Source: Halanaerobiales bacterium (GTDB lineage: Bacteria > Bacillota_F > Halanaerobiia > Halanaerobiales > DTU029). Taken from it: 17,118 bases of DNA. Of this stretch, positions 1-8,541 are shown piece after piece. A program made the position numbers and the translations under genes. The stretch spans positions 1 to 17,118 of the forward strand of contig JADQBV010000399.1 of assembly GCA_016278415.1 (NCBI GenBank). The letters run 5' to 3'. The stretch's first letter is position 1; each line of letters starts with the position of its first letter. Under the pieces are notes generated by a model that did no database searches, was not told the origin of the DNA, and saw only the letters and a list, made by a program, of their open reading frames with translations.

Positions 1-1443
1 AGAAATGACAATATTGAATTACATGAAAATACATTTATGGTTAATCTTTTAACAGCTAAGTCTAATCACTCTATAAAATCTAGAGATCAACAAATAACAA
101 AACAACAAATACCAAATAAAATAAATCAAAACAAGACAAAGAAAACTAGGGTAAATGCTATTAACAAGGATGTTAATGAACCTGAGGGGGAAAAACAGAT
201 TTCGGGGATTTTGGCTTATGGTAACAATGTACCCATTATATATAAAGCCAGGGCTGTTATTCTAGCAAGTGGTGGAAGTAGTCGGGTTTATTCTAATACC
301 AGTAATCCCCCAGTTACTACAGGTGATGGTATTGCAGCAGCTTATCTTAGTGGTGCTGAGATAATGGATATGGAATTTGTACAATTCCACCCCACTACAT
401 TCTATAACCCCTCAGGCCTATCATTTTTGATTTCAGAAAGTGTACGGGGAGAGGGGGCTGTTCTTCGTAATAAAAATACTAAAAGGTTTATGCCTGACTA
501 TCATCATTTAGCAGACCTTGCTCCCAGGGATATCGTTGCTAGAGCTATTGTAAATGAGGCCAGGAAAGATGGAAAACCATATGTATATCTAGATGTCACA
601 GAATTAGATGATGAATACATAGAAAATCGTTTTCCCACAATATATAACACTTTAAGAAAGTACGGTATAGATATGAGAAAGGAATTAGTACCGGTTGTCC
701 CTGCTGCTCATTACTTAATGGGTGGAATTAAGACAGATACATATGGGCATAGCAGTATTAAAGGTTTATATGCCTGTGGGGAAGTTGCCTGCACTGGTGT
801 ACATGGGGCAAATCGTTTAGCAAGTAATTCTCTTCTGGAGGGACTTGTTTTTGGACATCGAATTTATGGAAGTATTAAGGGTCAGATAGAAGAGGGAGAT
901 TTTTTCAAAGGTGATATAGCGTTAGATAAAGGCATAAATGAAAACTTTTATAAAAAACACATCAACGACTTATATATAGATGATAGTAATCATACGAGAA
1001 ACAAATTCAATAGTGGCAGTAGAGATAACTTGAATGATCAAAAAGGTGATGACAATAGTAATAAAGATTATGACAATAGTAATAAAGATTATGACTATGA
1101 TAATAAAGATTATGATAGTCACGAACAGCGAGAGAAGTTTAGGGAATTAATGACAGGAAAAGCTGGTATAGAAAGAACTGAAATCCAACTGAAAGAACTA
1201 CAAAAATGGATTGAACATGAGATAAAGAGATTATTTGACCAGGAAGAATTATACACAAAAGATTATGAGTATAGGAATATGCTTATTAATGGATTTTTAA
1301 TTGTTCGAGCAGCAATTATTAGAAAGGAAAGTCGTGGTGGGCATTATCGCTATGATTACCCAGATACTCAAAAGGAGTGGTCTAAAAAGCATATAATTTT
1401 TAATAAATATAATTCGGAGGGGAAAGATTATGTACTGGAATGA
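1..1443 (+). CDS. nadB: L-aspartate oxidase, 3' part (5' end outside window)
   Basis: NadB is an FAD enzyme that oxidises L-aspartate to iminoaspartate, the first step of de novo NAD synthesis; NadA then makes quinolinate. The frame is open from base 1, so the ATG at 37 is internal, and roughly 150 N-terminal residues including the FAD-binding GxGxxG lie upstream. Visible family motifs are VILASGGSSRVY, QFHPTTFY, RGEGAVL, LAPRDIVARAI, PAAHYLMGG, HGANRLASNSLLEG and the C-terminal RKESRGGHYRYDYP. The substrate-site His/Arg residues known from E. coli NadB therefore appear intact. Two stretches are longer than in E. coli NadB: an Asn/Lys/Gln-rich insert (about 58-200) and an Asn/Asp-rich insert (about 960-1130) that holds a 21-bp tandem repeat. 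The gene overlaps nadC by 14 nt, so the two are probably translationally coupled. Confidence 0.95.
   Translation, partial: RNDNIELHENTFMVNLLTAKSNHSIKSRDQQITKQQIPNKINQNKTKKTRVNAINKDVNEPEGEKQISGILAYGNNVPIIYKARAVILASGGSSRVYSNTSNPPVTTGDGIAAAYLSGAEIMDMEFVQFHPTTFYNPSGLSFLISESVRGEGAVLRNKNTKRFMPDYHHLADLAPRDIVARAIVNEARKDGKPYVYLDVTELDDEYIENRFPTIYNTLRKYGIDMRKELVPVVPAAHYLMGGIKTDTYGHSSIKGLYACGEVACTGVHGANRLASNSLLEGLVFGHRIYGSIKGQIEEGDFFKGDIALDKGINENFYKKHINDLYIDDSNHTRNKFNSGSRDNLNDQKGDDNSNKDYDNSNKDYDYDNKDYDSHEQREKFRELMTGKAGIERTEIQLKELQKWIEHEIKRLFDQEELYTKDYEYRNMLINGFLIVRAAIIRKESRGGHYRYDYPDTQKEWSKKHIIFNKYNSEGKDYVLE
1051..1113 (+). repeat. Three-unit 21-bp in-frame tandem repeat inside nadB
   Basis: Units are 1051-1071, 1072-1092 and 1093-1113. 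The first two are identical (encoding DNSNKDY) and the third differs at three bases (DYDNKDY). Each unit is seven codons, so gain or loss of a unit keeps the frame. It lies in a low-complexity Asp/Asn/Lys/Tyr segment that has no counterpart in E. coli NadB and falls before the C-terminal helical domain. Slipped-strand expansion is the likely origin. Confidence 0.9.
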
Positions 1444-2266
1444 TAAATTATTAGAGGATATTATAGAAAGAGCTATCCGAGAAGATATATGGACTGGTGA
1501 CCTAACAAGTGATTCTCTGATACCAGAAGCGGATATAGGTAATGGCGTAATTATAGCTAAGGAAGAAGGGGTTATTGCTGGTTTGCCCGTTGCAGAAAAA
1601 GTATTTTATCAATTTAGTGATGAGATTGTTTTTGATTATCTGCATAATGATGGCGCTAGAATTGAGCCTGGTCAAGAGATTGCTGAGTTAAGAGGGCCGA
1701 TTCGAGAGATACTTAAGGGAGAAAGAATAGCTTTAAATTTTCTACAACGCCTTTCTGGTATAGCGACAAGGACCAATAAATACGTGGAAACAGTTAGTGA
1801 TTATCCTGTAAAAATAGTTGATACTAGAAAAACTACTCCTACCTTGAGAATACTAGAAAAATATGCAGTTAGAGTTGGTGGAGGCTATAATCATAGGATG
1901 GGCTTATATGATGCTGTAATGATAAAAGATAATCATATTTTTGCAGCAGGTGGAATTTATCAAGCTGTCAATAAAATAAAGGAACAGTTAGGTCATACGA
2001 CTAAAATTGAGGTAGAAGTTGAGAATATTAGTGATGTGGAAGAGGCGTTAAATGCTGGTGCAGACATAATAATGCTTGATAATATGGACAACAATGAAAT
2101 GTCAAGGGCTGTAGAAATAATAGCTAACAAAGCTATAGTTGAAGCATCTGGTGGTATTACTCTTAAAGATTTACTTGAAGTAGCAGTAACTGGTGTAGAT
2201 ATTATTTCTGTTGGTGCTTTAACCCATAACATAAAATCACTAGATATTAGCCTAAATCTGAAATGA
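1430..2266 (+). CDS. nadC: Nicotinate-nucleotide pyrophosphorylase (quinolinate phosphoribosyltransferase)
   Basis: NadC converts quinolinate and PRPP to nicotinate mononucleotide, CO2 and pyrophosphate, the step after NadA in NAD synthesis; it is a cytoplasmic type II phosphoribosyltransferase. The 278-residue length is normal. Signature segments include LNFLQRLSGIATRT (about 103-116), VDTRKTTPTLR (130-140), GGGYNHRMGLYDAVMIKDNH (150-169), KIEVEVEN (192-199), IIMLDNM (213-219) and VEASGGI (237-243), which together hold the usual Arg, His, Lys and acidic active-site positions. The ATG at 1430 follows a Shine-Dalgarno GGAGGGG (1417-1423) that lies inside the end of nadB. Nothing is truncated. 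A hairpin terminator follows at 2325, so nadA is not downstream here. Confidence 0.97.
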   Translation: MYWNDKLLEDIIERAIREDIWTGDLTSDSLIPEADIGNGVIIAKEEGVIAGLPVAEKVFYQFSDEIVFDYLHNDGARIEPGQEIAELRGPIREILKGERIALNFLQRLSGIATRTNKYVETVSDYPVKIVDTRKTTPTLRILEKYAVRVGGGYNHRMGLYDAVMIKDNHIFAAGGIYQAVNKIKEQLGHTTKIEVEVENISDVEEALNAGADIIMLDNMDNNEMSRAVEIIANKAIVEASGGITLKDLLEVAVTGVDIISVGALTHNIKSLDISLNLK

Positions 2267-2324
2267 TTAGTAGTATCCCGAGATATATCCCCATATAGTA
2301 AAGATTTTATATAGATTAGAAGCG

Positions 2325-2352
2325 AGACAGCAGAGATGCTGTCTTTTTTTTT
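2325..2352 (+). terminator. Intrinsic terminator of the nadBC operon
   Basis: A perfect 7-bp stem, GACAGCA (2326-2332) with TGCTGTC (2337-2343), encloses a GAGA loop. An extra A-T pair lies at the base and a run of nine T follows (2344-2352). This is a textbook rho-independent terminator 59 nt after the nadC stop. Confidence 0.9.
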
Positions 2353-2374
2353 GGTATTATTATGAAATTTACTA

Positions 2375-2403
2375 TTGACATAAGATATAACATCTATTAT
2401 AAT
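2375..2403 (+). promoter_or_regulatory. Consensus sigma-A promoter for the ABC efflux operon
   Basis: A perfect -35 TTGACA (2375-2380), a 17-nt spacer and a perfect -10 TATAAT (2398-2403) lie about 48 nt before the ATPase start. A 7-bp inverted repeat with a one-base centre (2394-2408, CTATTAT/ATAATAG) overlaps the -10 and could be an operator, although such AT-only symmetry is common by chance here. Confidence 0.85.
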
Positions 2404-2450
2404 AATAGTGCACTAGCAAAATAGTACATAGGTATAAGGGGGTGTTTGTT

Positions 2451-3122
2451 TTGACTGTAATGATAGAAACTAATAGTTTATGTAAAAATTATAATATGGG
2501 AGAAATAGAAATGGAAATTCTTAAGGATATAAATCTTAGAATTTTTAAAGGGGAGTTTATTTCTATTATGGGTCCTTCAGGATCAGGCAAGAGTACTTTA
2601 CTTTATTTGCTCGGTAGTCTAGATAAATCAAGTTCAGGTAGTGTCAAAATTAATGGTAGAGAACTCTCTATAATGAAAGATAAAGAGGAAAGCATACTTA
2701 GGAGGAAGGAAATTGGCTTTGTATTTCAGTTTTACAATCTTGTACCTAATTTAACAGTTGAAGAGAATATAATGCTTCCTATATTACTTGATGGTAAAAG
2801 GATGAAGCATTATCGAAAAGAAATTGATGAGATGTTGGATATTGTTGGTTTAGTAGACCGTCGTACTCATACCCCTAGAGAGTTATCAGGTGGACAACAG
2901 CAGCGTGTGGCAATAGCTCGGGCATTAATTAATGATCCAGATGTAATACTAGCAGATGAGCCTATTGGTAATCTTGACAGTACAACAGGTGGAGAAATAA
3001 TGGAACTTTTACAAAAAATAAACTTAGAAAAGAATAAGACTGTTGTTCAGGTTACACATTCAGAAAGCTCAGCAGATTTTGGAACAAAAATAATTAGGCT
3101 AAAGGATGGTAGAATAGTATAA
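2451..3122 (+). CDS. ABC transporter ATPase, MacB/LolD/FtsE type
   Basis: This is the cytoplasmic ATPase that powers the membrane transporter encoded two genes downstream. Numbered from the chosen start (223 residues), it has Walker [10 protein letters not shown] (41-49), Q-loop Gln in VFQFYNL (about 93), signature [15 protein letters not shown] (145-159), Walker B VILADEP with D-loop NLDS (165-177) and switch His in VTHS (203). The short length and the [14 protein letters not shown] stretch are typical of ATPases that pair with FtsX-fold permeases. Start choice: the Shine-Dalgarno AAGGGGG (2436-2442) stands 8 nt before TTG 2451. GTG 2442 overlaps that site, and ATG 2460 is 17 nt away, so TTG is favoured but not certain. 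The stop overlaps the next ATG (TAATG), indicating coupling. The cargo is not predictable. Confidence 0.93.
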   Translation: MTVMIETNSLCKNYNMGEIEMEILKDINLRIFKGEFISIMGPSGSGKSTLLYLLGSLDKSSSGSVKINGRELSIMKDKEESILRRKEIGFVFQFYNLVPNLTVEENIMLPILLDGKRMKHYRKEIDEMLDIVGLVDRRTHTPRELSGGQQQRVAIARALINDPDVILADEPIGNLDSTTGGEIMELLQKINLEKNKTVVQVTHSESSADFGTKIIRLKDGRIV

Positions 3123-4354
3123 TGAAAAAAATAATTGCTGTTACTATTTTAGTAATTTTAATTAGTGTTGGGGTTTATATTTTTTTGCAAACAGATGAAA
3201 GTAAGGCAGATGAACAGTTTGTAAGTTCAGTTCCGGTTGAGGATGAAATCATAGAAGAAATTAGTGTAATAGAGGCTTTTGGAAAAGTTGTTGTCAGGGA
3301 AACAACAAATATTACTCTTGATTTCCCAGTTAAAATAAAAGAGATATTAGTTAAAACGGGTGAAAGTGTTAGTAAAGGTGACCGGCTGATTAAGCTTGAT
3401 ATTAGTGATCAAAAATTTCAGTTAAAGAAAATGAAAAGGAATTTAACTGTTCAGCAAAAAGAATTAAATAAAAAGTTTGAAAATAATAAACTTATAAAGA
3501 AAAGAATGAAAGAAAATTTGTCAGTAGAAATGGATTTATATCAAAAAGATAGATTAGATTTAGAAAAAAAGGAAAACGAATTAATTAATGAGTCTAGTCC
3601 TGATTTTGTCAAATTAAAAAATGATTTAAAAGTTGCTAGTAGAATACTTGAAAACAAGAAGAAGGAGCTAATAGATAAAAGGAAATTATTAGATGCAGGT
3701 GCTATTACTCAATATAAATTCGATGAATTTGAGAAAACAGTAAAAAATCAAGAAGATAAGCTTACTAGTACTAAACTTACCCTTAATGAACTAATATACA
3801 AAAAGAAAGAAGAAATAAGCTTATTGAGAAAGGCCTTAAAGGAGAGGCTCAAAATAATTGTTGATATTGAGTCCCAACTAGATGAATTAGAGTTGAATTA
3901 TACTCAAGAAGTATTTTCCCAGGAAAATAGAATTATTGAAATTAAAGATGAAATAAACAATCTAGAAGAGAAATTATTCCAAAAGGATTATCTAAGGGGT
4001 AGTGATATTATTGCAAATCTAGATAATGCGGTTATATATAATATGAACTGCATTAATGGGGATTATAAAGCAGAGGGTGAAATATTGTTTAGTCTGATGA
4101 ATTTAGACAGCAAGATAGTGGAGGCGGATGTTCCTGAAGAATTTATTAAAGATGTAAAGCAAGGTGCCTCAGTTAAAATATCTCCGCTAGCCAATCCAGA
4201 AACTGAATACTATGGGAAGGTCCTTAAAATATATAATATGGCAGAAAAAAGAGGTGGCGAGACTGTTATAAAAGTGGAAATAAGTATTGATGATGAGAAG
4301 AGCTTTCTTCTACCTAATTATAATGTTGATGTAGAGATTAATAAGGTAAATTAA
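3122..4354 (+). CDS. Membrane-fusion (periplasmic adaptor) protein of an ABC exporter
   Basis: This HlyD/MacA-like adaptor links an inner-membrane transporter to later parts of the envelope. The 410-residue protein has an uncleaved-looking N-terminal membrane anchor (about 4-22, no lipobox Cys). A first barrel-sandwich half follows (about 66-96, with VKTGESVSKGDRLIKLD). Next comes a very long charged coiled-coil hairpin (about 97-287, rich in Lys, Glu and Leu) whose turn carries the family-like LLDAGAITQYKFDEF (189-203). The second sandwich half (about 292-325) and a C-terminal beta-barrel (about 326-410) complete it. Its ATG overlaps the ATPase stop by one base. The hairpin looks longer than that of MacA, nearer to HlyD/EmrA types, which suggests a partner across a wide periplasm (inference). 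No TolC-like gene is in the window. Confidence 0.88.
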   Translation: MKKIIAVTILVILISVGVYIFLQTDESKADEQFVSSVPVEDEIIEEISVIEAFGKVVVRETTNITLDFPVKIKEILVKTGESVSKGDRLIKLDISDQKFQLKKMKRNLTVQQKELNKKFENNKLIKKRMKENLSVEMDLYQKDRLDLEKKENELINESSPDFVKLKNDLKVASRILENKKKELIDKRKLLDAGAITQYKFDEFEKTVKNQEDKLTSTKLTLNELIYKKKEEISLLRKALKERLKIIVDIESQLDELELNYTQEVFSQENRIIEIKDEINNLEEKLFQKDYLRGSDIIANLDNAVIYNMNCINGDYKAEGEILFSLMNLDSKIVEADVPEEFIKDVKQGASVKISPLANPETEYYGKVLKIYNMAEKRGGETVIKVEISIDDEKSFLLPNYNVDVEINKVN

Positions 4355-4449
4355 AAAGATGATTTATTTAATAAGTATCTTAGGACTTTTCCGAGTTTAT
4401 ACTTTTGGTCGTGTCTTGTATTGATAGTAAAAAATATAAGGAGTTTCTT

Positions 4450-6945
4450 ATGTGGATAATACTAAAATTTACTTTAAAAAAGTTAAAAGAACATAAATTC
4501 CGGACATTTTTAATTGTATTTTCAATTACCCTTTCTGTAGCACTTCTTTTTGCCTCATTGGCTATACAGGATACTGTTGCAGAAATGCACCTTAATACAA
4601 TGAAGAAATATATCGGTTCAGCAGAAGTATTAGTACGTCCTGGGGAGGATTCTCCCAGTAATTTTTTTCGTAGTTACAGAGCGGAACAATATAAAGATAA
4701 GTTTGATTACATAATCCCCTATATTTCAGCTGGAGCAAATTATAAGTTTTCTCAGACAGGGTCAATTAATGTCAATTTGATGGCTTATGATTTTCAAGAA
4801 TTACAATTATTTAATCCTATAACTTTACTAGAACAAAACACTAGAGATTTTACTACAGATAGTATTATTATCAGTAGGAAAGTGGCTGATGATTATAATT
4901 TGCAAATAGGGGATGACATTAAACTTGATATAAATGCCTATAAATACCGATTTGTTATTTCTGGTATTGCCTTAGCAGAGGGTATCTTCCGACCTGATAA
5001 TGGTTCTATAACAATTATTACATCACGGGAGAAGTTGGCTGCTTTGTATGGGGCACGTGGTCGAATTAATCGTCTGTACGTTAAAACAAATAAAAATACG
5101 ACTATTGAGCAGGCAATAAAGATATTGAGTGATCTATACCCGAGATATGAAGTCAGTATGACTATTAACCCTGAGGAGGCTCTTGAATATACTAGACAGA
5201 TGACAACAACTTTTGTCTTAATGCTCCCATTGGTTGTATTTATTAGTATATTTATAATATATACATCATTCAAGGTAATTACTATGGAGAGAATACCTGT
5301 TATTGGGACATTTAGAAGTATAGGTGCTACACGTTTTATGACAGATACTTTACTAATATCAGAGAGCTTATTTTATGGATTGTTAGGGGGGGTATTTGGG
5401 ATAGTATTAGGTTTCATTATACTTTATATTATGATGCAGACTATGTCTTATGACGAATTTAATGATATTCAGATGAAGGCAGAAATGGTTTATAGTTATT
5501 GGCATATCGCAGTTTCATTCGGTGGAGCTGTAGCCTTGTCTGTGATAAGTTCCATTATACCTATAGTTAAAATTTCTAAAATATCTGTTAAAGATATTGT
5601 CTTAAATAATATAGTTAATAAAGTAAAGAAGAGTAGATTTAAGATGTATTTAGGAATTTTGTTTTTATGTCTTTCAATAACAATACCGAGTATTGTACCA
5701 CAATCCATAGCATTAATTGCTGATCTCCTGTGTATGGTTTTATTAGGAACATCAATAATTTTAATGGTACCCTATATTACAAACCTTTTGCTAAGGTTTT
5801 TTGAAAGAATATATAGTTTATCACTGGGAAATGAGGGGATATTAGCAGCAAAAAATCTCCATGACAATAAAAGTATTATGAATAATATATCTCTATTAAC
5901 TATAGGAATTGCAGCCATATTAATGATTACTAATATAAGTAATAGTGTTGGTATTGAGGTTCTTAGCGTTTATAACGATGGGAAATTTGATATTATGTCA
6001 TATATATCACAGGCCGATAGACAGATCTCTTCTAGAATAAGATCAATTGATGGAGTTAGTGATGTATATATAAGTCATTATGCAGGTGGTGTTAAGATAG
6101 TAGAGAAGGATGAAGGGATTAATATTTATAGTGTTGACCAGGAATCATTCTTTGATTATTGGGATTTTGACTTTATTGGAAATAAGGAGAGCATTTTGAA
6201 GGACTTTACTTCAGCACGTAATATTATATTAAGTCAGATAAGTAAAGAGAAATTTAATTATAAGATAGGTGATATCATAACCCTTAAAACCCTTAGAGGA
6301 AATAAACCATATAGAATTGTTGGCTTTATTAATACAATTATGAATCTTGGTAATGTAGGTTTTGCAAATAATCTTTATTTTAAAAGGGATATGGAGTTAA
6401 AATACTATAATGATATATATATAAGAACAAATAAGGACCCAGATCAAGTTAATCAACTCATCAAAGACAAATTTTCTCGTGAACGCTACGTTTGGTCAAT
6501 GCCAGTGGAATCAATGAAAGAGAGTGAAATGCGAACTTATGACAGTCTTTTGACACTGTTAACAGGGTTTTCTTATATCATAATGATTATAGGTATTGTA
6601 GGTGTATTTAATAACTTTTTGGTGGGTCTGATGAGTAGGAAAAGGGTCATTGCTGTGATGCGTTCTGTAGGGATGAGTAAAACTCAGTTGGTAAAAATGA
6701 TTTTTATTGAATCTATGACGGCCGGATTAATTGGTGGAATCATAGGTAGTGCCGGGGGATTTTTATTTATAAAACTAGCAGAATTTATGTTAGAGGCTAT
6801 AAATATACCTATTGGAATCCATTATATTCCCTCAATGTTCTTCAATGTAGTAATAGTTGGGGCTGTTATCTCTATCCTTGCTTCTATAAGTCCAGCAATT
6901 AAGACTTCAAAATATAGTATAATAGAATCTATTAAGTATGAGTAA
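4450..6945 (+). CDS. ABC transporter permease with two FtsX domains
   Basis: This is the integral membrane subunit of the ABC efflux system, 831 residues from the ATG at 4450. Predicted topology is ten membrane segments. TM1 is at about 19-39, followed by a MacB-like extracytoplasmic domain (about 45-245) and a first FtsX trio (about 255-280, 305-335, 350-375). Central segments follow at about 400-420, 420-445 and 478-500, then a second extracytoplasmic domain (about 505-690) and a second FtsX trio (about 699-725, 750-775, 795-820). Each FtsX domain carries the family-like RS-(I/V)-G stretch (FRSIGATR; MRSVGMSK). A longer reading from TTG 4405 is possible, but only ATG 4450 has a good Shine-Dalgarno (AAGGAG, 4438-4443, 6 nt away). 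Such permeases usually move lipids, lipoproteins, peptides or antibiotics by a mechanotransmission mode; the substrate here is unknown. Confidence 0.92.
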   Translation: MWIILKFTLKKLKEHKFRTFLIVFSITLSVALLFASLAIQDTVAEMHLNTMKKYIGSAEVLVRPGEDSPSNFFRSYRAEQYKDKFDYIIPYISAGANYKFSQTGSINVNLMAYDFQELQLFNPITLLEQNTRDFTTDSIIISRKVADDYNLQIGDDIKLDINAYKYRFVISGIALAEGIFRPDNGSITIITSREKLAALYGARGRINRLYVKTNKNTTIEQAIKILSDLYPRYEVSMTINPEEALEYTRQMTTTFVLMLPLVVFISIFIIYTSFKVITMERIPVIGTFRSIGATRFMTDTLLISESLFYGLLGGVFGIVLGFIILYIMMQTMSYDEFNDIQMKAEMVYSYWHIAVSFGGAVALSVISSIIPIVKISKISVKDIVLNNIVNKVKKSRFKMYLGILFLCLSITIPSIVPQSIALIADLLCMVLLGTSIILMVPYITNLLLRFFERIYSLSLGNEGILAAKNLHDNKSIMNNISLLTIGIAAILMITNISNSVGIEVLSVYNDGKFDIMSYISQADRQISSRIRSIDGVSDVYISHYAGGVKIVEKDEGINIYSVDQESFFDYWDFDFIGNKESILKDFTSARNIILSQISKEKFNYKIGDIITLKTLRGNKPYRIVGFINTIMNLGNVGFANNLYFKRDMELKYYNDIYIRTNKDPDQVNQLIKDKFSRERYVWSMPVESMKESEMRTYDSLLTLLTGFSYIIMIIGIVGVFNNFLVGLMSRKRVIAVMRSVGMSKTQLVKMIFIESMTAGLIGGIIGSAGGFLFIKLAEFMLEAINIPIGIHYIPSMFFNVVIVGAVISILASISPAIKTSKYSIIESIKYE

Positions 6946-6975
6946 TAAAGATAATGAGGTGGATCAATATTAAAT

Positions 6976-7119
6976 ATGCAGGTAAATAGGTTTTCATCTG
7001 TTTATGAAATTATGTTAGGCAGTCTATTAGTTGCTTGTATATATAATCTATTATTTAAATATTGTATTAATACTAAAAGGTGCTCCTTCACAGAGGAGCA
7101 CCTTTTAGTATTATTATAA
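6976..7119 (+). pseudogene. Possible remnant of a membrane-protein gene (47-codon ORF)
   Basis: A short reading frame of 47 codons starts at ATG 6976, 13 nt after a purine-rich GAGGTGG, and runs into the shared terminator hairpin, where it stops. It has one hydrophobic segment (about residues 13-28, IMLGSLLVACIYNLLF). To my eye this resembles the first membrane helix of YitT/DUF161 proteins, but that rests on a few residues only. Because the last 16 codons are the terminator itself, this is more likely a decayed 5' fragment, or chance, than a working gene. Confidence 0.3.
7068..7113. terminator. Bidirectional terminator between the permease gene and htrA
   Basis: A perfect 19-bp inverted repeat (7068-7086 and 7095-7113) surrounds the 8-nt loop TTCACAGA. 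Each arm ends in an A/T-rich flank, so on either strand a GC core (GGTGCTCC/GGAGCACC) is followed by TTTT. It lies between two convergent genes, 122 nt after the permease stop and 34 nt from the htrA stop, and can serve both. Confidence 0.88.
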
Positions 7120-7147
7120 AATTGTATTGTTATAAATGATATTAAAT

Positions 7148-8356
7148 TTATAACTGATTTGGTCTTTTGCCGATTTCAGTAAATAGTAATTTTGTATAAC
7201 CGTCCCTAATTACTTCAATTTTAATAGTATCTCCTATTTCCTTTTCATTTATTGTATTTTTTACATCCTCTAGTTTAAGAATTTCTTGATCATCTATTTT
7301 TGTTATGATATCATTTGTCATTAGACCTGCTTCATCTGCTGGACTATCTTCTACTACTTTACCAACCATTACTCCATTTAATTCTTTTAAATCATAGTAA
7401 TCTTTATATTGTTCTTTTAGCTTTTTATCCATTTCACCATAATATATACCTAACCATGGTTGAACTATTTCGCCGTTTTCTCGTAAATCTTTAACAATAT
7501 GCTTTACTTCATTTATTGGTATTGCAAAACCAATTCCCTGCCCTTGTAGACTAACAGCAGTATTTATTCCAATAACTTCTCCATTAATATTTAATAATGG
7601 TCCACCACTATTACCAGGGTTAATAGCAGCATCAGTTTGAATCAAGTTGCTGTAGCTTCTAGGACGGCTATTCTGTGTAGGAATATTTATTGGTCTACCT
7701 AAAGCACTGATAACACCTGTTGTAACTGTGTGTTCAAAACCGAATGGGTTACCAATAGCAATTGACCAATCCCCAGGTCTTATTGAGTCCGAATCCCCCA
7801 TTTTAATAGGGTGGAATTCTTGATCGGACTTTATCTTCAATACAGCAAGGTCAGTATCAAAGTCTGACCAGACTATCTCTGCCGGTAGTGGATCTTCGGA
7901 ATTTGTAAGAGTAACTTCTATTTTACTTGCGTTATGAACTACATGCTCATTTGTAACAACATATCCATCTGAAGAAACTATAAATCCTGAACCGAAGCCT
8001 TCTTGGGTTCGAGGTTGTTGTTGCTCCGGCATTGGCATTTGAAATTGATCGCCAAAGAAAAATTTAAAGAATGGGTCATTGTATGGAGTACCCTGTTGCC
8101 CCCCTTGAACTTCCACTTCTGATGTTACTAGTACCACCCCAGCATCAACCTGAGCTGCAATATCAGCAAATATGTTTCCGCCAGGAACTTTTATCTCCTC
8201 AGCACTTAATTTTTCGCCGGTTGCTAAATTTTGTCCTTCATCTGCACGGGTATATGGGGTTACTTGATCTTTTGACCCTACAGCGACACCAATCATTAAA
8301 GCAACTAAAGCTATGACTACATATGATGTTAGTTTTGATTTTGTAAAGAATTTCAT
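7148..8356 (-). CDS. htrA: HtrA/DegP-like serine protease with PDZ domain
   Basis: This is an envelope quality-control protease that degrades or refolds misfolded exported proteins. The 402-residue protein has an N-terminal membrane anchor (about 11-28) and no obvious signal-peptidase site, so it is probably tethered with its catalytic part outside the cytoplasm. The trypsin-like domain (about 60-290) shows the triad: His138 in TNEHVV, Asp169 in FDTDLAVLKI and Ser250 in NPGNSGGPL. A Gln/Pro-rich loop at about 85-118 corresponds to the variable LA loop. One PDZ domain occupies about 300-392 (WLGI start, DSPADEAGL groove region). Shine-Dalgarno AAGGAAGGTG lies 7 nt before the ATG on the minus strand. 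It is divergent from birA with 185 bp between, and no clear promoter was seen on this strand. The single PDZ makes it closer to DegS/HtrA than to two-PDZ DegP. Confidence 0.96.
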   Translation of the reverse strand: MKFFTKSKLTSYVVIALVALMIGVAVGSKDQVTPYTRADEGQNLATGEKLSAEEIKVPGGNIFADIAAQVDAGVVLVTSEVEVQGGQQGTPYNDPFFKFFFGDQFQMPMPEQQQPRTQEGFGSGFIVSSDGYVVTNEHVVHNASKIEVTLTNSEDPLPAEIVWSDFDTDLAVLKIKSDQEFHPIKMGDSDSIRPGDWSIAIGNPFGFEHTVTTGVISALGRPINIPTQNSRPRSYSNLIQTDAAINPGNSGGPLLNINGEVIGINTAVSLQGQGIGFAIPINEVKHIVKDLRENGEIVQPWLGIYYGEMDKKLKEQYKDYYDLKELNGVMVGKVVEDSPADEAGLMTNDIITKIDDQEILKLEDVKNTINEKEIGDTIKIEVIRDGYTKLLFTEIGKRPNQL

Positions 8357-8441
8357 TAAACGTCACCTTCCTTTTGATAGTTTTTAAATTATTTTTTGTA
8401 CTTAAATACATAAATAAGTAAACAATATTTATTTATTATCC

Positions 8442-8471
8442 TTTACTTTATATTAAAAATTATAATAGAAT
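8442..8471 (+). promoter_or_regulatory. Candidate promoter for birA
   Basis: TTTACT (8442-8447) and TAGAAT (8466-8471) are separated by 18 nt, in the very AT-rich divergent spacer between htrA and birA. The match to sigma-A consensus is 4/6 and 5/6. In such AT-rich DNA this is only a candidate. I saw no biotin-operator-like paired GTTAAC half-sites in the spacer. Confidence 0.35.
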
Positions 8472-8541
8472 AGTAGTATAAAAACAATTAAAGCATGATT
8501 AGAATAAGATTAAAATTATATTAAATTAGCTGGGGGTTAAA

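Noticed and set aside
37..39. ATG at 37 as the start of nadB
   Set aside because: The frame is open to base 1, and the codons before it continue NadB-like sequence (NIELHENTF resembles the stretch before the second FAD-domain part). The real start lies upstream of the window.
4405..4449. TTG 4405 as the permease start
   Set aside because: No ribosome site, and it puts a polar stretch before the usual short N-terminus; ATG 4450 with AAGGAG is better.
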